A DNA stretch of 64,000 nucleotides from Bradyrhizobium sp. CER78 (GCF_029846235.1 NZ_JARVWP010000004.1:186001-250000); one strand, 5' to 3'; counted from the first letter of the stretch, positions 26,705 through 36,208 are shown. Notes: generated from the letters alone by a model not told the origin. Numbers and translations are program-made.

Positions 26705-27667
26705 TCAGCCGACCTTCCAGCCGGTCGCCGCCACGAGGTCCTGATAAAACTCCGGCGTGTAGGCCTGCTCGGGGGTCTTGCGCACGCGCTCGTCGAGCAT
26801 ATGCGCGTCGTCGCCGACCGGGATGCGCCAGCGATCCGCCTTGACGCCGTCGAGGATGATCCTGGCGGCGGCAGCTGCCGAGGTCGGCGCCTCGTCGTGG
26901 AAGATACGCGCACGATCGAGCGCGAGCTGCTGGATGTCGGCATCCGACATCTTGGCGACGTCGATGCCCTGCCCTTGCAGACGCTGGCGAGCCTGCTTGA
27001 GCTCGTCGGGATTGAGCTGGTCGGAGCCGTTCTGCACCTTGCGCGAGTTCGACACGATCGAGGTGCCGATGTGGCCGGGCATCACGACCGAGCATTTGAC
27101 ATGCGGCGCGTTGAGGCGGAGATCGTTGATCATCGCCTCGGTGAATCCCTTCACCGCAAATTTCGCGGCGCTGTAAGCGGTGTGCGACACGCCAAGACCG
27201 ACCGAGGCCCAGAAGCCGTTGACGCTCGAGGTGTTGACGATGTGCGCCTCGTCGGCCTTCACCAGCAGCGGCAGGAAGGTGCGGACGCCGAGATAGACGC
27301 CGCCCCAGCAGATGTTGAAGGTGCGCTCCCACTGCTCGCGGGTGTTGGTAAACAGGCTGCCGCCGCCGCCGATGCCGGCATTGTTGAACAGCAGGTGGAT
27401 TCTGTCGGTCGCCTGCTGCTCGATCAGCTCATCGCGGAAACGCTTGTAGTGATCCTCGATCGAGACATCGGCAACGTGGGTGGTGATGCGCAGGCCCTGC
27501 GGCAGCTTCTCGACCTCGCAGAGCCGCTTGGTCTCGGCCATCGCTTCCATCGAGACGTCGCACATCGCGACATTACATCCCTCGGCAACGAGCTGCCGTG
27601 CGAGCTCGCGCCCCATCCCCGTGCCGCCACCCGTGATGACGGCAATCTTTCCGGCGAAATCCTTCAT
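26705..27667 (-). CDS. SDR-family oxidoreductase
   Basis: A 320-residue short-chain dehydrogenase/reductase. The NAD(P) motif is TGGGTGMGRELA (residues ~12-23), NNAGIGGGG lies at about 92, and the catalytic Ser/Tyr/Lys are in NTSSVNGF and YSAAKFAVK. An extended C terminus is common in the classical long-SDR group acting on alcohols or lipids. Substrate unknown. It is convergent with the GcrA-family gene. Confidence 0.92.
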   Translation of the reverse strand: MKDFAGKIAVITGGGTGMGRELARQLVAEGCNVAMCDVSMEAMAETKRLCEVEKLPQGLRITTHVADVSIEDHYKRFRDELIEQQATDRIHLLFNNAGIGGGGSLFTNTREQWERTFNICWGGVYLGVRTFLPLLVKADEAHIVNTSSVNGFWASVGLGVSHTAYSAAKFAVKGFTEAMINDLRLNAPHVKCSVVMPGHIGTSIVSNSRKVQNGSDQLNPDELKQARQRLQGQGIDVAKMSDADIQQLALDRARIFHDEAPTSAAAAARIILDGVKADRWRIPVGDDAHMLDERVRKTPEQAYTPEFYQDLVAATGWKVG

Positions 27668-27885
27668 GTGAGATCCGTTCCTTCCCTGCTTCTTATTGCT
27701 TTCGGCTGGAGCGCGGATCGCAGTCCCGGCCGTTTGACTGCGGCACTGTACATCACCGAATTATCGCGCAGCAACGGCGCCCGCCGCTCACGCGCAGTCG
27801 AGCCGCGCGGAGCAGATCGAGGCGGAGGATGACGTAACGAAATCATTCCGCGTTGCGAACAATCTGACATCGCCAACAGGAGACG

Positions 27886-28167
27886 ATGACAGTGCACATC
27901 GTGAACGGATTGGTCGCGACGACGCTGATGGCGATCGCGGCCGGAATTTCCAACACGGCCGCTGCCGCCGAGCTCACGTCGCCGAAGCCGCGCGACGGAA
28001 TCCGCGCCGACGGCTCGCGCTGATCGGATCAGACCAGCGCAGCAGCGGTGTCGCGCAACGCGCACTCGCCGTGGGCAGGCTTCGACATGACCGAGTTCAC
28101 GTCGCCTGAAGACCTGGCCGCGACGCGCGTGGCGCCACGAATGATCGGGCTCAACTCCCGGGATTGA
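27886..28167 (+). pseudogene. Small exported protein split by an in-frame TGA
   Basis: An ATG with AGGAG upstream opens a 45-codon frame with a clear signal peptide (LVATTLMAIAAGISNTAAAA, residues 9-28). It ends at TGA 28021-28023. The same frame then continues without a stop for 47 more codons (SDQTSAAAVSRNAHSPWAG ... MIGLNSRD) to TGA 28165-28167. The two halves look like one ~93-residue secreted protein with a nonsense change, most simply TGG to TGA. No selenocysteine insertion structure was recognised. The 45-residue form may still be made. Confidence 0.55.
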
Positions 28168-28173
28168 TCGGCG

Positions 28174-28383
28174 CTATTCGGCGGTTTCGATCCGCACCGG
28201 CACGCGCCGGCGCAGGACGGCAGCGCCGGCGCTCATGATGAGCTTGAGCACGCCGCGCCACGAAAAGTCGATGACCACCTCATGGTGCCGCAACCCCTTG
28301 CCGCCCTTCACCAGCCCGAGATCCCGGATCAGGCAGTAATGGCCACTGCTCATCCGAGCCAGACGGCTGTTCTTGAAGCGTCC
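28174..28383 (-). CDS. Hypothetical small protein
   Basis: A 69-residue open frame starting at ATG 28383 (an in-frame TTG lies at 28422). It is basic and contains a hydrophobic VLKLIMSAGAAVL segment. No family is recognised. It is convergent with the split secreted-protein gene and ends six bases from it. The codon pattern is plausible but not decisive. Confidence 0.35.
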   Translation of the reverse strand, partial: GRFKNSRLARMSSGHYCLIRDLGLVKGGKGLRHHEVVIDFSWRGVLKLIMSAGAAVLRRRVPVRIETAE

Positions 28384-28526
28384 CATGAATGACGAGAATG
28401 CACTGCGGATCGATTCCGTCAAATCTTGACGGCGTCGAATCGACGCGGCGGCGCTCGCCTGCTTGCGGGCCGCAATCCGCGATGCCGCGGGCAGCGCGAT
28501 CTCCGGCGCCGGCTGTGGCCATGAAT

Positions 28527-28559
28527 CAAAAACCTCCGGCAGGGCATTGCCGGAGGTTT
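28527..28559 (-). terminator. Strong rho-independent terminator (minus strand)
   Basis: Perfect 12-base stem AAACCTCCGGCA / TGCCGGAGGTTT with a 6-base loop (GGGCAT) and a five-T run on the minus strand. It is about 180 bases beyond the porin terminator, so it needs its own transcript or read-through. Confidence 0.75.
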
Positions 28560-28615
28560 GGGAGGCTTAGCATGGAGCTAAGAGCCATCATTCAATGTGT
28601 TGGCCGTTGGATATA
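28527..28615 (-). ncRNA. Candidate small RNA with anti-Shine-Dalgarno motif
   Basis: Read on the minus strand, an AT-rich block (about 28650-28611) is followed by hairpin CTTAGC-TCCAT-GCTAAG (28582-28566). Next come a single-stranded CCTCCC (28565-28560) and a perfect 12-base terminator stem ending in five T residues (28559-28527). This is the architecture of alphaproteobacterial trans-acting sRNAs with CCUCCC-type motifs. The 5' end and promoter are not defined. An alternative is a processed 3' part of the porin mRNA. Confidence 0.45.
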
Positions 28616-28737
28616 TAGTTTAGTAGATCAGCTAAGTAAATAAGTTTGCCGCCAATGAATCGCATGGCTCGTCTTCGTTCTTCGCGTAGACCGAAATGTC
28701 GCAGCCGATCGTCCGCTACCACCTGTTCCGGTCGAAG

Positions 28738-28766
28738 AAAAACCCCGGCAGTTGCCTGCCGGGGTT
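28738..28766 (-). terminator. Porin gene terminator
   Basis: Stem AACCCCGGCAG / CTGCCGGGGTT with a short loop, followed on the minus strand by a T-rich run. It lies 30 bases after the porin stop codon. Confidence 0.8.
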
Positions 28767-28795
28767 CTGTCGGATCGTGATCAGATCAACCGGTA

Positions 28796-30331
28796 TTACC
28801 AGTTGCGCTGAGCGCGGAAGAGCATCTGGACGGTGTCCTGATTCTTCAGCTCGTAGGTCGCGGTCGGCTTGCCGATACCAGCCGACGAGGTGGTGATCGT
28901 GCCGGCATACTTCTGATCGAGATGGACGTAGGTCACGTCGGCCGAGAAGGTCAGGTTCTTGACCGGGGTCCAACGGGTGATCAGGCCGATCTGTCCGATG
29001 TTGTAGTCGGGGTTGCAGTTGGTCACGCCAGCGCCGCCACCGAAGGCCGTGCGGAACGTGCCACCGACGCCGCCAACGCCGCAGATGAGCGACTTCGCAG
29101 TGTCGTTGTACATGACCGCCGCGTAGGCACCGTACAAGCTGGTGTTCCAGTAGGGATCCCAGTTGTGAGTGTACGCGCCGCGGAAGCCCCAGGTCTTGAT
29201 CGTCTGCTGCTGGCCGCCGGGGCCGAACACCGTATCGGGCGCTGTGCCGAAGCCAACGCTCTGATAGACGCCGGGCAGGTTCGAGCCGCCGTAGATGGCG
29301 ATCGAGCTGAGGCCGCTGGCCAGTTCCTGGATGTTGTAACGGGTCGCACCGTCAGTGTAGACGCCCTGGATGTTGATGGTGTCGCCGGGTCCGGTCGGGA
29401 TATTCTTGATCGACAGGGCCAGTGCACCCGCCCAACCCCACTTGTCGTCGGGATGACCGGTCAACTCGGTGCCGCCGTAGTACGCAGCATGGTTGTCATG
29501 CGCGGCGACCGACGCCTGGAAGATACCCCAAGCCTGGTCGACCTTGAGCGAGGCGACGAAGTCCGGCGCGATCGTGCCGGCGTAGTCGCTGGAGCCGTAA
29601 GCGCCGCCGACGCCGAGGTTGTTCACGCCAGCCTGCATGTAGGCAACCTGGTCCTGCGCCGACAGAGCCAGCGAGACGCCGTTGCCGAACTGCGCGGTGT
29701 AGGTGAACTGGTTGATGCCGTTGGTGGTGTTCACGCCGCCGACGAGAGCGTCGTAGTTGTTGCCCGGATAACCGTTCCAGGGAGCAGCGAACTGCGAGAC
29801 CGCCTTACCCATGGTGAAGCCGGCGAACTGGATGAAGGCGTAGTAGACGCCGACCGTGCCGGCAGCGACGTTGCCCGAACCAGCGTTGTTCGGAGCGGCA
29901 GAGCTGCCGATCGCCGAGTAGACGGACGAGCCGTTGCCCTGGCCGGTGTAGCTGTCAGAGGTCCAGGTGAACACCGCATCGAAATAGGTGCGGACCACGC
30001 CGTACTCGGTCGCGGTGCGCGTATCGATGTTGAAGTCTTCACGCGAACGCCAAGTGTAGCCGTTGGTGAAGCGGTTGTTGGCGCCGCTGGCACCGTTGGT
30101 GTTCGGGCCGTAGACGCCGTTGCCGTTGACCACAAGGTCAGCGCGCACATAGCCGCCCAGCTTGATGCAGGTGTCGGTGCCGGGGATGTAGTAGAAGCCC
30201 GGACCATAAAGCGAGCAAACCTTCACGTATTCGACCGCTTTGGCCTTAACGGGAAGATCGGCCGCCTGTGCCCCGCCGACCGCGACCAGCGCGGCGGCCG
30301 AGCCCAGAATAAGGCTCTTCGCCAATGTCAT
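28796..30331 (-). CDS. Porin (Porin_2 / Omp2b-RopA family)
   Basis: A 511-residue outer-membrane trimeric porin. Signal peptide MTLAKSLILGSAAALVAVGG with AQA cleavage is followed by ADLPVKAKAVEYVKVCSLYGPGFYYIPGTDTCIKLGGYVRAD, the hallmark rhizobial porin N terminus with its two cysteines. It ends in an aromatic residue (QRNW), as beta-barrel proteins do. The upstream gap of 450 bases should hold its promoter. It is divergent from a MarR gene. It ends with its own terminator. Confidence 0.95.
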   Translation of the reverse strand: MTLAKSLILGSAAALVAVGGAQAADLPVKAKAVEYVKVCSLYGPGFYYIPGTDTCIKLGGYVRADLVVNGNGVYGPNTNGASGANNRFTNGYTWRSREDFNIDTRTATEYGVVRTYFDAVFTWTSDSYTGQGNGSSVYSAIGSSAAPNNAGSGNVAAGTVGVYYAFIQFAGFTMGKAVSQFAAPWNGYPGNNYDALVGGVNTTNGINQFTYTAQFGNGVSLALSAQDQVAYMQAGVNNLGVGGAYGSSDYAGTIAPDFVASLKVDQAWGIFQASVAAHDNHAAYYGGTELTGHPDDKWGWAGALALSIKNIPTGPGDTINIQGVYTDGATRYNIQELASGLSSIAIYGGSNLPGVYQSVGFGTAPDTVFGPGGQQQTIKTWGFRGAYTHNWDPYWNTSLYGAYAAVMYNDTAKSLICGVGGVGGTFRTAFGGGAGVTNCNPDYNIGQIGLITRWTPVKNLTFSADVTYVHLDQKYAGTITTSSAGIGKPTATYELKNQDTVQMLFRAQRNW

Positions 30332-30785
30332 ATTAAACCTCCAAGTTGCTCATATGCGTAGAGTCCGGGTCGCGAGCGCCCCGTGATCCTCCCGCATTGT
30401 CCAAGACCGTTTTCCCCAAACCCCGCACCCGCAGATCAATCTCTGGAGTGCGGCGGACTTGAACGATCACCGCAACGGGACGATCGAGATTCCCCTACCG
30501 CCGGGTTCAATATGCATTGGCGAGTTCGCCAAACAAAATAGTTTATAAAGTCAGGAATGCGAATGCGGCCACACTGTGTCCCGCCAGCAACGCTCGACGT
30601 AACCGCCTCACGCACATGGGCAAATTTGCCGCACCCAAATTAGCCCAATCGTCACATACGCATCATAATTGCTTTACGTTCACTTGCCTTCCTGAGCGAC
30701 TTACTAGAAAAAAACGTCCTGTCGACACGGGAAACAAGAAATAAATCAGCACAAAGCTGAGTCGGCACCTAGGGAAGGGGAAGCT
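30332..30785. other. Intergenic region between porin and marR genes
   Basis: About 450 bases, AT-rich toward the right. No convincing gene was seen; a 75-codon plus-strand frame has no family features and an unlikely composition. It should contain the divergent porin and MarR promoters, including a long porin 5' leader region. Confidence 0.6.
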
Positions 30786-31298
30786 GTGTCAGTGACCAGG
30801 AAGGACCAGGCGCGCCTGCGCGCCATCGAGCATCTCGACATCATCAAGCGCTTTACGCTCGAGATCTCGTCCATCAATTCGCATCTCGAACGGGTCCGCC
30901 AGCTCTGGGGCAAGGCGCTCGGCGTCAGCGGTCCGCAATGGATGATCCTCATCGCGATCTCGGATCTCGACAAGGATGCCGGCGTGCCGATCAACGTGGT
31001 GTCGAAGCTGCTGCATGTCGATCCGTCGTTCGTGACCACGCAGTCCAAGCTGCTCGAGCAGAAGGAGCTGCTGCGTCGCTCGCCCTCCCCGGCCGACGCG
31101 CGCGTGGTTCGCCTATCGTTGACCGACAAGACCCGCAAGCATCTGGCGGGCCTTGCCGAGCAGCACAAGGCGTTCAAGAAGACCGTGTTCGAGGAATTCA
31201 GCGAGCACGAGCTGGCCGAGTTCACCGCCAAGCTCGCGATGCTCAACAATCGCCTGGAAAAGGCGTGCCTGATCGCCGCGATGGATTTCGAGACCTGA
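30786..31298 (+). CDS. MarR-family transcriptional regulator
   Basis: A 170-residue winged-helix regulator starting at GTG with AGGGAAGGGGAAG upstream. The DNA-binding part is VPINVVSKLLHVDPSFVTTQSKLLEQKELLRRSPSPADARVVRLSLTDKTRKHL. The N terminus has a long dimerisation helix. It is divergent from the porin gene, which is a candidate target, but no operator was identified. Confidence 0.88.
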   Translation: MSVTRKDQARLRAIEHLDIIKRFTLEISSINSHLERVRQLWGKALGVSGPQWMILIAISDLDKDAGVPINVVSKLLHVDPSFVTTQSKLLEQKELLRRSPSPADARVVRLSLTDKTRKHLAGLAEQHKAFKKTVFEEFSEHELAEFTAKLAMLNNRLEKACLIAAMDFET

Positions 31299-31366
31299 AA
31301 CGGCGGACCGCATCGGGCCGAAATCAACGCCGCTGAATGTTTTGAAAAGCCGAATGCTTTGAAAAA

Positions 31367-31444
31367 TGGTCGGAGCGAGAGGATTTGAACCTCCGACCCC
31401 TAGTCTCCCAGACTAGTGCGCTAACCGGGCTGCGCCACGCTCCG
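31367..31444 (-). tRNA. tRNA-Pro (GGG)
   Basis: Minus-strand cloverleaf: acceptor CGGAGCG pairs with CGCTCCG, the anticodon stem CTAGT/ACTAG encloses loop CTGGGAG giving anticodon GGG, and the T arm has GGTTCGAATCC. Discriminator A and an encoded CCA end are present. The gene sits between a marR gene and merR. Confidence 0.95.
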
Positions 31445-31529
31445 ATGCCGTTCCATTAGCCGCGATCCTGCGTTCGCGCAAGGCGCAGCAGGCCCTTGAA
31501 GACTGCAATCCGGGCATCGGTTCCCGGGA

Positions 31530-32123
31530 TCAGCTATCCTTCATCGCCGCGTCGATTATCTGCCGGCAGGCGACCAGTTCCTGCAGCACCCGCTCGAGCC
31601 GCTCCCGATCCGCGGCCGGCACGGACGGCCGCACCGGCGGCGCTGGGGACGCCTTGCCCGGCTGGGCATGCGCCTTGTAGGTCGACAGGATCGGATCCTC
31701 GTCGGGATCGACGAATCGGTAGTCGATGCCCTTCTCGTCGCCGTCGCCCTCCTCGCCGTCGAAATCGAGGCCATCATTGCTCTCGAGATCGTCGGGCTCG
31801 GCCATGCTGTTGCCGACCGCCTCCTCGACCGCGCCGAACGAGACCGCGGCGGTCTGGTCGGCGATGCCCTGCACCGACTTGATGCCGTGCTCCTTCAGAA
31901 TCCGCTGCACGCCGCGGATGGTGTAGCCCTCGCCGTAGAGCAGCCGGCGGATGCCCTTCAGCAGGTCGACGTCGTCGGGGCGATAATAGCGGCGTCCGCC
32001 GCTGCGCTTCATCGGCTTGATCTGCGCAAAGCGCGTTTCCCAGAATCTCAGCACATGCTGGGGAATATCGAGCTCGTCCGCGACTTCGCTGATGGTACGG
32101 AACGCATCCGGCGCCTTGTCCAA
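31530..32123 (-). CDS. MerR-family transcriptional regulator
   Basis: A 197-residue protein with an N-terminal MerR helix-turn-helix and wing ([66 protein letters not shown]). It is followed by an acidic disordered middle (~100-150) and a Pro/Ala-rich stretch. It lacks the usual metal cysteines. It lies downstream of ihfA in the plsX-fabH-ihfA-merR order seen in many Rhizobiales. Target unknown. Confidence 0.92.
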   Translation of the reverse strand: MDKAPDAFRTISEVADELDIPQHVLRFWETRFAQIKPMKRSGGRRYYRPDDVDLLKGIRRLLYGEGYTIRGVQRILKEHGIKSVQGIADQTAAVSFGAVEEAVGNSMAEPDDLESNDGLDFDGEEGDGDEKGIDYRFVDPDEDPILSTYKAHAQPGKASPAPPVRPSVPAADRERLERVLQELVACRQIIDAAMKDS

Positions 32124-32158
32124 ATGCCCGCTCCTCTGGCTTCAATGCCTGGAGCCTC

Positions 32159-32252
32159 GTCCGTTCCGGTTGAATCGGAACGGGACTCCAGACTCTGGTT
32201 CTGGCGCGTCTTCTTCACGCGAACCGGGTATCCACTTCGCTTGAAAACGCCC
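32159..32252. repeat. REP-like element, family E copy 2
   Basis: Block order matches the 8650 copy: TTCCGGTTGAATCGGAACGG, then ACGCGAACCGGGTATCCACT and GAAAACGCC. Its right end touches the ihfA stop codon (32252-32254), so the repeat forms the ihfA 3' end. Confidence 0.75.
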
Positions 32253-32587
32253 TAGTCGGCCTTGCTGCCGTCGCCATTGGTGACGACATGGCCGTTGATC
32301 CGCTGCTTCAGGATCGCCGACGGCTTGAACACCATCACACGCCGCGGCGAGATCGGCACCTCGGTGCCGGTCTTTGGATTGCGGCCGATACGCTGGCCCT
32401 TCTTGCGCACCATGAAGGAGCCGAACGAGGACAGCTTCACCGTCTCGCCCTTTTCCAGGCAATCGGTGATCTCTTTCAGCACCAACTCGACAAACGCCGA
32501 CGATTCCGTGCGCGACAGACCTACCTTTTGGTAGACCGCCTCGCACAAATCGACACGCGTCACTGTTTTTCCGGTTCCCGTCGTCAT
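32252..32587 (-). CDS. ihfA: Integration host factor subunit alpha
   Basis: A 111-residue HU/IHF-family DNA-bending protein. It has [89 protein letters not shown], including the GRNPKTG DNA-binding arm and the proline that intercalates. The start at 32587 ([11 protein letters not shown]) is the family start; an upstream extension is not used. It lies between fabH and merR. Confidence 0.96.
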   Translation of the reverse strand: MTTGTGKTVTRVDLCEAVYQKVGLSRTESSAFVELVLKEITDCLEKGETVKLSSFGSFMVRKKGQRIGRNPKTGTEVPISPRRVMVFKPSAILKQRINGHVVTNGDGSKAD

Positions 32588-32717
32588 CGCCTGCCCCGCA
32601 CTCTCGGCGAACAATTTCTTGACTGAAATTAAAAGCTTAGCGCGCAATGGTCAACAGCGACCAGCATGCACGCTGGAAAAGAACCTTACGAAATATCCGT
32701 ACTTTTAAGCGAAGCGC

Positions 32718-33695
32718 TCACCAGCGCACGAGCGCCGAGCCCCAGGTGAAGCCGCCGCCCATCGCCTCGAACAGCACCAGATCGCCCTTCTTGACGCGTC
32801 CGTCCTTCACGGCGACCGACAGCGCGAGCGGGATCGAGGCCGCCGAGGTGTTGCCGTGCTTGTCGACCGTCAAGACCACCTTCTGCGGCGCAATATGCAG
32901 CTTGTGGGCCGACGCGTCGATGATTCGCTTGTTGGCCTGGTGCGGAATGAACCAGGTGATGTCGTCCGCCGTGAAGCCGGTGGCGTTGAACGCATCGACG
33001 ATCACATCGGTGATCATGCCGACGGCGTGCTTGAACACCTCGCGGCCCTCCATCCGGAGGTAGCCGACCGTCTTGGTCGAACCGGGGCCGCCATCGACGA
33101 ACAGCTTCGACTTGTGACGCCCGTCGGAGCGCAGATGCGTCGTCAGCACGCCGCGATCGTCGGTCGTGCCGGACTGCTGCTGCGCCTCCAGCACGACGGC
33201 GCCGGCACCATCGCCGAACAGCACGCAGGTGCCGCGGTCGTTCCAGTCGAGGATCCGCGAGAAGGTCTCGGCACCGATCACCAGCGCCCGCTTGTGATGG
33301 CCGGCGCGCAGGAAATTGTCGGCAGTGGTCAGCGCAAAGACGAAGCCCGAGCACACCGCCTGCAGATCGAAGGCGACGCCATGGTTGATGCCGAGCGCTT
33401 GCTGGACCGCGACGGCGGTCGCCGGGAACGTGTTGTCGGGCGTCGAGGTCGCCAGCACGATCAGGTCGATCGACTGGGCGTCGATCTTGGCATCGGCGAG
33501 CGCTGCGCGCGCCGCGTTGATCGCTAGATGCGAGGTGAACTCGTCGTCGGCGGCGATGTGTCGCTCGCTGATGCCGGTGCGCTGCACGATCCAGTCATCC
33601 GACGTGTCGATTCGCTGAGCCAGTTCGGCATTGGTCAAAACCCGCTCCGGCAAATATGAGCCGCAACCGAGCACTACCGAACGTATCGCAGTCAC
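32718..33695 (-). CDS. fabH: 3-oxoacyl-ACP synthase III FabH
   Basis: Condenses acetyl-CoA with malonyl-ACP to start fatty acid synthesis. At 325 residues it has the normal length. The catalytic Cys is in [19 protein letters not shown], the His in [15 protein letters not shown] and the Asn in [13 protein letters not shown]. The ATG overlaps the plsX stop by four bases, so the pair is translationally coupled. Confidence 0.97.
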   Translation of the reverse strand: MTAIRSVVLGCGSYLPERVLTNAELAQRIDTSDDWIVQRTGISERHIAADDEFTSHLAINAARAALADAKIDAQSIDLIVLATSTPDNTFPATAVAVQQALGINHGVAFDLQAVCSGFVFALTTADNFLRAGHHKRALVIGAETFSRILDWNDRGTCVLFGDGAGAVVLEAQQQSGTTDDRGVLTTHLRSDGRHKSKLFVDGGPGSTKTVGYLRMEGREVFKHAVGMITDVIVDAFNATGFTADDITWFIPHQANKRIIDASAHKLHIAPQKVVLTVDKHGNTSAASIPLALSVAVKDGRVKKGDLVLFEAMGGGFTWGSALVRW

Positions 33696-34753
33696 GAGAC
33701 AGCCTCCTGCGCGGTCTGCGCCTGCACCAGGGCGCTGCCGTCGCGGTTGAGCATCTGATTGATCTTGGTGAGGAGATCGTAGTGGGCCATCTCATAGCCA
33801 ACATCCACCGCATAGGCAAAGCCTTCCGCGTTGATGCCGCCATGGCTCTTGACCACCACGCCGTTCAGGCCGAGCAGCAGGCCGCCATTCGACTTGTTGG
33901 GATCGAGCTTGTCGCGCAGCGTCTGGAACGCGCCGCGGGCAAACAGGTAGCCGATCCGCGCCAGCCAGCTCGACGACATCGCCTCGCGCAGCAGCGTGAA
34001 CATCTGGCGCGCGGTTCCCTCGGCAGCCTTGAGCGCGATATTGCCGCTGAACCCTTCCGACACGATGACGTCGGCGAGCCCCTTGCCGATCGCGTCGCCC
34101 TCGACAAAACCGATATAGTTGAACTGGTTCGAGTTCATCGCGCGCAGCATCTCGGCCGCCTCGCGAATTTCGCCGTGGCCCTTGATCTCCTCGGAGCCGA
34201 TATTGAGCAGCCCGACGGTCGGCCGTTCCAGGTTGAACAGCACGCTCGCCATGGCGCTGCCCATCACCGCCAGCGTCGTCAGATGGCGGGCGTCGCCGCC
34301 GATCGAGGCGCCGAGATCGAGCACGACCGAATCGCCGCGCAAGGTCGGCCACACCGCGGCGAGCGCCGGGCGGTCGACGCCGGGCAGTGTCCGCAGATTG
34401 ATCCCGCCCATCGCCATCAGCGCGCCGGTGTTGCCGGCGGAGACCGCGACATCGGCCTCGCCATGCTTCACGGCGTCGATCGCCAGCCACATCGAGGACG
34501 CACGGCGGGTCCTCCGCAGCGCCTGGCTCGGCTTCTCGTCATTCTTCACGGCGACGTCGGTATGGATCACCTTCGATACCGCCTTCAGCGCAGGATGTTT
34601 CGCGAGCTCCGGCTCGATCTGGGCCTGGTCCCCGACCAGCAGGAATTCGCTGTCGGGATGACGGCTCAACGAGATCGCGGCACCGGGAATGACGACGGAA
34701 GCGCCGACGTCGCCCCCCATGGCGTCAAGCGCGATTCGAACCTTATGAGGCAT
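33692..34753 (-). CDS. plsX: Phosphate acyltransferase PlsX
   Basis: Makes acyl-phosphate from acyl-ACP for phospholipid synthesis; peripheral membrane protein. The 353 residues begin [18 protein letters not shown] and include [14 protein letters not shown] and [24 protein letters not shown], all family-specific. It overlaps fabH. It is upstream of fabH in a two-gene unit with ihfA following. Confidence 0.97.
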   Translation of the reverse strand: MPHKVRIALDAMGGDVGASVVIPGAAISLSRHPDSEFLLVGDQAQIEPELAKHPALKAVSKVIHTDVAVKNDEKPSQALRRTRRASSMWLAIDAVKHGEADVAVSAGNTGALMAMGGINLRTLPGVDRPALAAVWPTLRGDSVVLDLGASIGGDARHLTTLAVMGSAMASVLFNLERPTVGLLNIGSEEIKGHGEIREAAEMLRAMNSNQFNYIGFVEGDAIGKGLADVIVSEGFSGNIALKAAEGTARQMFTLLREAMSSSWLARIGYLFARGAFQTLRDKLDPNKSNGGLLLGLNGVVVKSHGGINAEGFAYAVDVGYEMAHYDLLTKINQMLNRDGSALVQAQTAQEAVS

Positions 34754-35075
34754 GAACGTCCCGGAAGCCTGCTCTCCCGCAACCCTTCAGACGAAGACCC
34801 GCGAGCTTGAAGTCACCGCCGTCAACGGCGCCCGGCGAAACACCAACTCGGGTCCCGGCCGGGCCGCGACAATAGCGTGTCCGCGGTCCGACACAACCTC
34901 TTGACCACAAACGAGGCAGTGGCCGAACCGTCACACAACGCATTAAGATATATCAGAAATACATTGTATTTCAATGTATTGTGACACTTATTTGAAGTGA
35001 CCGCGGACGCCGTTCGCGCAGCTCCGCAGGCAAGCCATCCCCGCAAATGTGACGTCGGCTGCCCCTCGGCTGCCT
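34754..35075. other. Intergenic region upstream of plsX
   Basis: About 320 bases with no gene seen. The middle (34940-34985) is AT-rich with near-symmetric TACATTGTATTTCAATGTA and may be part of the plsX promoter. The element was not assigned to a known family. Confidence 0.5.
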
Positions 35076-35660
35076 TTAACCGCCCTTAGGCTTCTTGCCG
35101 TCCGCCTTGTCCTTCAGCGCCTTCAGGGCGGCGAAAGGATGATTTTCCGGGTCAGGCGCTTCAACCTCTTGTTCAAAGACCGCATCCACCTTGCGCGGAT
35201 ACGGGTCGATGCCGAGGAAAAGCGCATCGGTGGCGAGCCGGCCGATGTCGATGAAGCCGCCGACGATCGGCTCCGGCGGATCCGGCGTCTCCTCGTCACT
35301 CTCCTCGGCGTCGTCGACCAGGTCGGCCATTTGCGGGATCTGCTCGGGTGGCGCGAACACCACGTCGATCGGCTCATCGATCTCGTTCTCGATCGGATCG
35401 AGCGTCACCACGCAGGTCTGCCCAACCCTCGCCTGAACCCGGCCGGTGACGTGATAGCTGCCGTCGCGCTTGGGCTGCAGATCGAACTCCGCCTGCGCGG
35501 AGATGACGTCCCGCAACTCCGCGACGTCGGCCATCGCCTTGCGTGCTGCCTCGTCGGCTACGATCGCACGATGCAGGCCGGTCTCGGGGATCTGCGCGAC
35601 GTTGACCAGAACCCGCCAGGGATCACGCGCATCGGTCCGCCCTGTGCTGCCGCCGCTCAT
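35076..35660 (-). CDS. DUF177 (YceD-like) protein
   Basis: A 194-residue protein of the DUF177/YceD group, which in many bacteria is encoded next to rpmF or plsX and is linked to 23S rRNA and ribosome assembly. The segment VTGRVQARVGQTCVVTLDPIENEIDEPIDVVF carries the single Cys expected. The C terminus is charged and Lys-rich. The start at 35660 has GGGGAG upstream and overlaps the stop of the cytochrome chaperone gene as ATGA. Confidence 0.85.
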   Translation of the reverse strand: MSGGSTGRTDARDPWRVLVNVAQIPETGLHRAIVADEAARKAMADVAELRDVISAQAEFDLQPKRDGSYHVTGRVQARVGQTCVVTLDPIENEIDEPIDVVFAPPEQIPQMADLVDDAEESDEETPDPPEPIVGGFIDIGRLATDALFLGIDPYPRKVDAVFEQEVEAPDPENHPFAALKALKDKADGKKPKGG

Positions 35661-36208
35661 GCCGCGCTCCCCGCAATCTGTGGCGCCGGAAAGCGCCATT
35701 CACCCCGGGTCAGCGCCGCGCGGTCGGCGCGTGCCAATTCGGCCAGCGCCGCCCGGGCATAGGCGGCCAGTTCGCGGGCCTTGTCGATGTTCTGACCATT
35801 GAGGATGTTCTTGCAGAACGACTCGGCCAGGGCCTCGTCGCTGTCGGTCACCGCCAGGTCATAGGCCGCGGTGCGGCCGTAAAAGGCCTCGCCGAACGCC
35901 TGCATGCGCTTCGGCACCGTGAGGTCGCCGACGCCCATTTCCCTGAGATTGTCGTCCATGTCGATGCAGAAATGATCGAACAGGGCCTGCGACAGCTCCA
36001 CGCCGCCCTCGACGGATTTCAATCGCCGCAACGTCATCCACAAGTGCATCAGAAGCAGGTCAAAACGGCCGTTAACCGTGTCCGGAACGCCCAAGTCACG
36101 GTAAAATAACGGTTCTCGCGCCTGCGTCACGATCATGCCATAGATGGTCTCAATGGTGCTGCGCGCGGGCACCCGGGGTCTTTTGAAGTGATTGAACGGC
36201 CAAAGCAT
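35657..36208 (-). CDS. Ubiquinol-cytochrome c chaperone (CBP3-like)
   Basis: A 183-residue protein matching the Ubiq_cyt_C_chap family, which helps assemble the cytochrome bc1 complex. Core pattern: ARSTIETIYGMIVTQAREPLFYRDLGVPDTVNGRFDLLLMHLWMTLRRL and FCIDMDDNLREMGVGDLTVPKRMQAFGEAFYGR. The start at 36208 (MLWPFNHFKRPR) is chosen; the longer upstream frame reaches into bamE's 5' region. It is divergent from bamE. Confidence 0.88.
   Translation of the reverse strand: MLWPFNHFKRPRVPARSTIETIYGMIVTQAREPLFYRDLGVPDTVNGRFDLLLMHLWMTLRRLKSVEGGVELSQALFDHFCIDMDDNLREMGVGDLTVPKRMQAFGEAFYGRTAAYDLAVTDSDEALAESFCKNILNGQNIDKARELAAYARAALAELARADRAALTRGEWRFPAPQIAGSAA

Larger units (their letters stand above)
28384..28795. 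other. Intergenic region with two terminators and a candidate sRNA
   Basis: About 410 bases without a convincing protein gene. It holds a hairpin terminator at 28527-28559, a candidate sRNA at 28527-28615, and the porin terminator at 28738-28766. AT content is high around 28600-28650. Confidence 0.6.

Noticed and set aside
27886..28167. Selenocysteine reading of the in-frame TGA
   Set aside because: No SECIS-like hairpin was recognised after the codon, and no selenoprotein family fits; a nonsense change is simpler.
30517..30744. 75-codon frame in the porin/marR gap
   Set aside because: It lacks a credible ribosome binding site and family features; the region is more likely regulatory.
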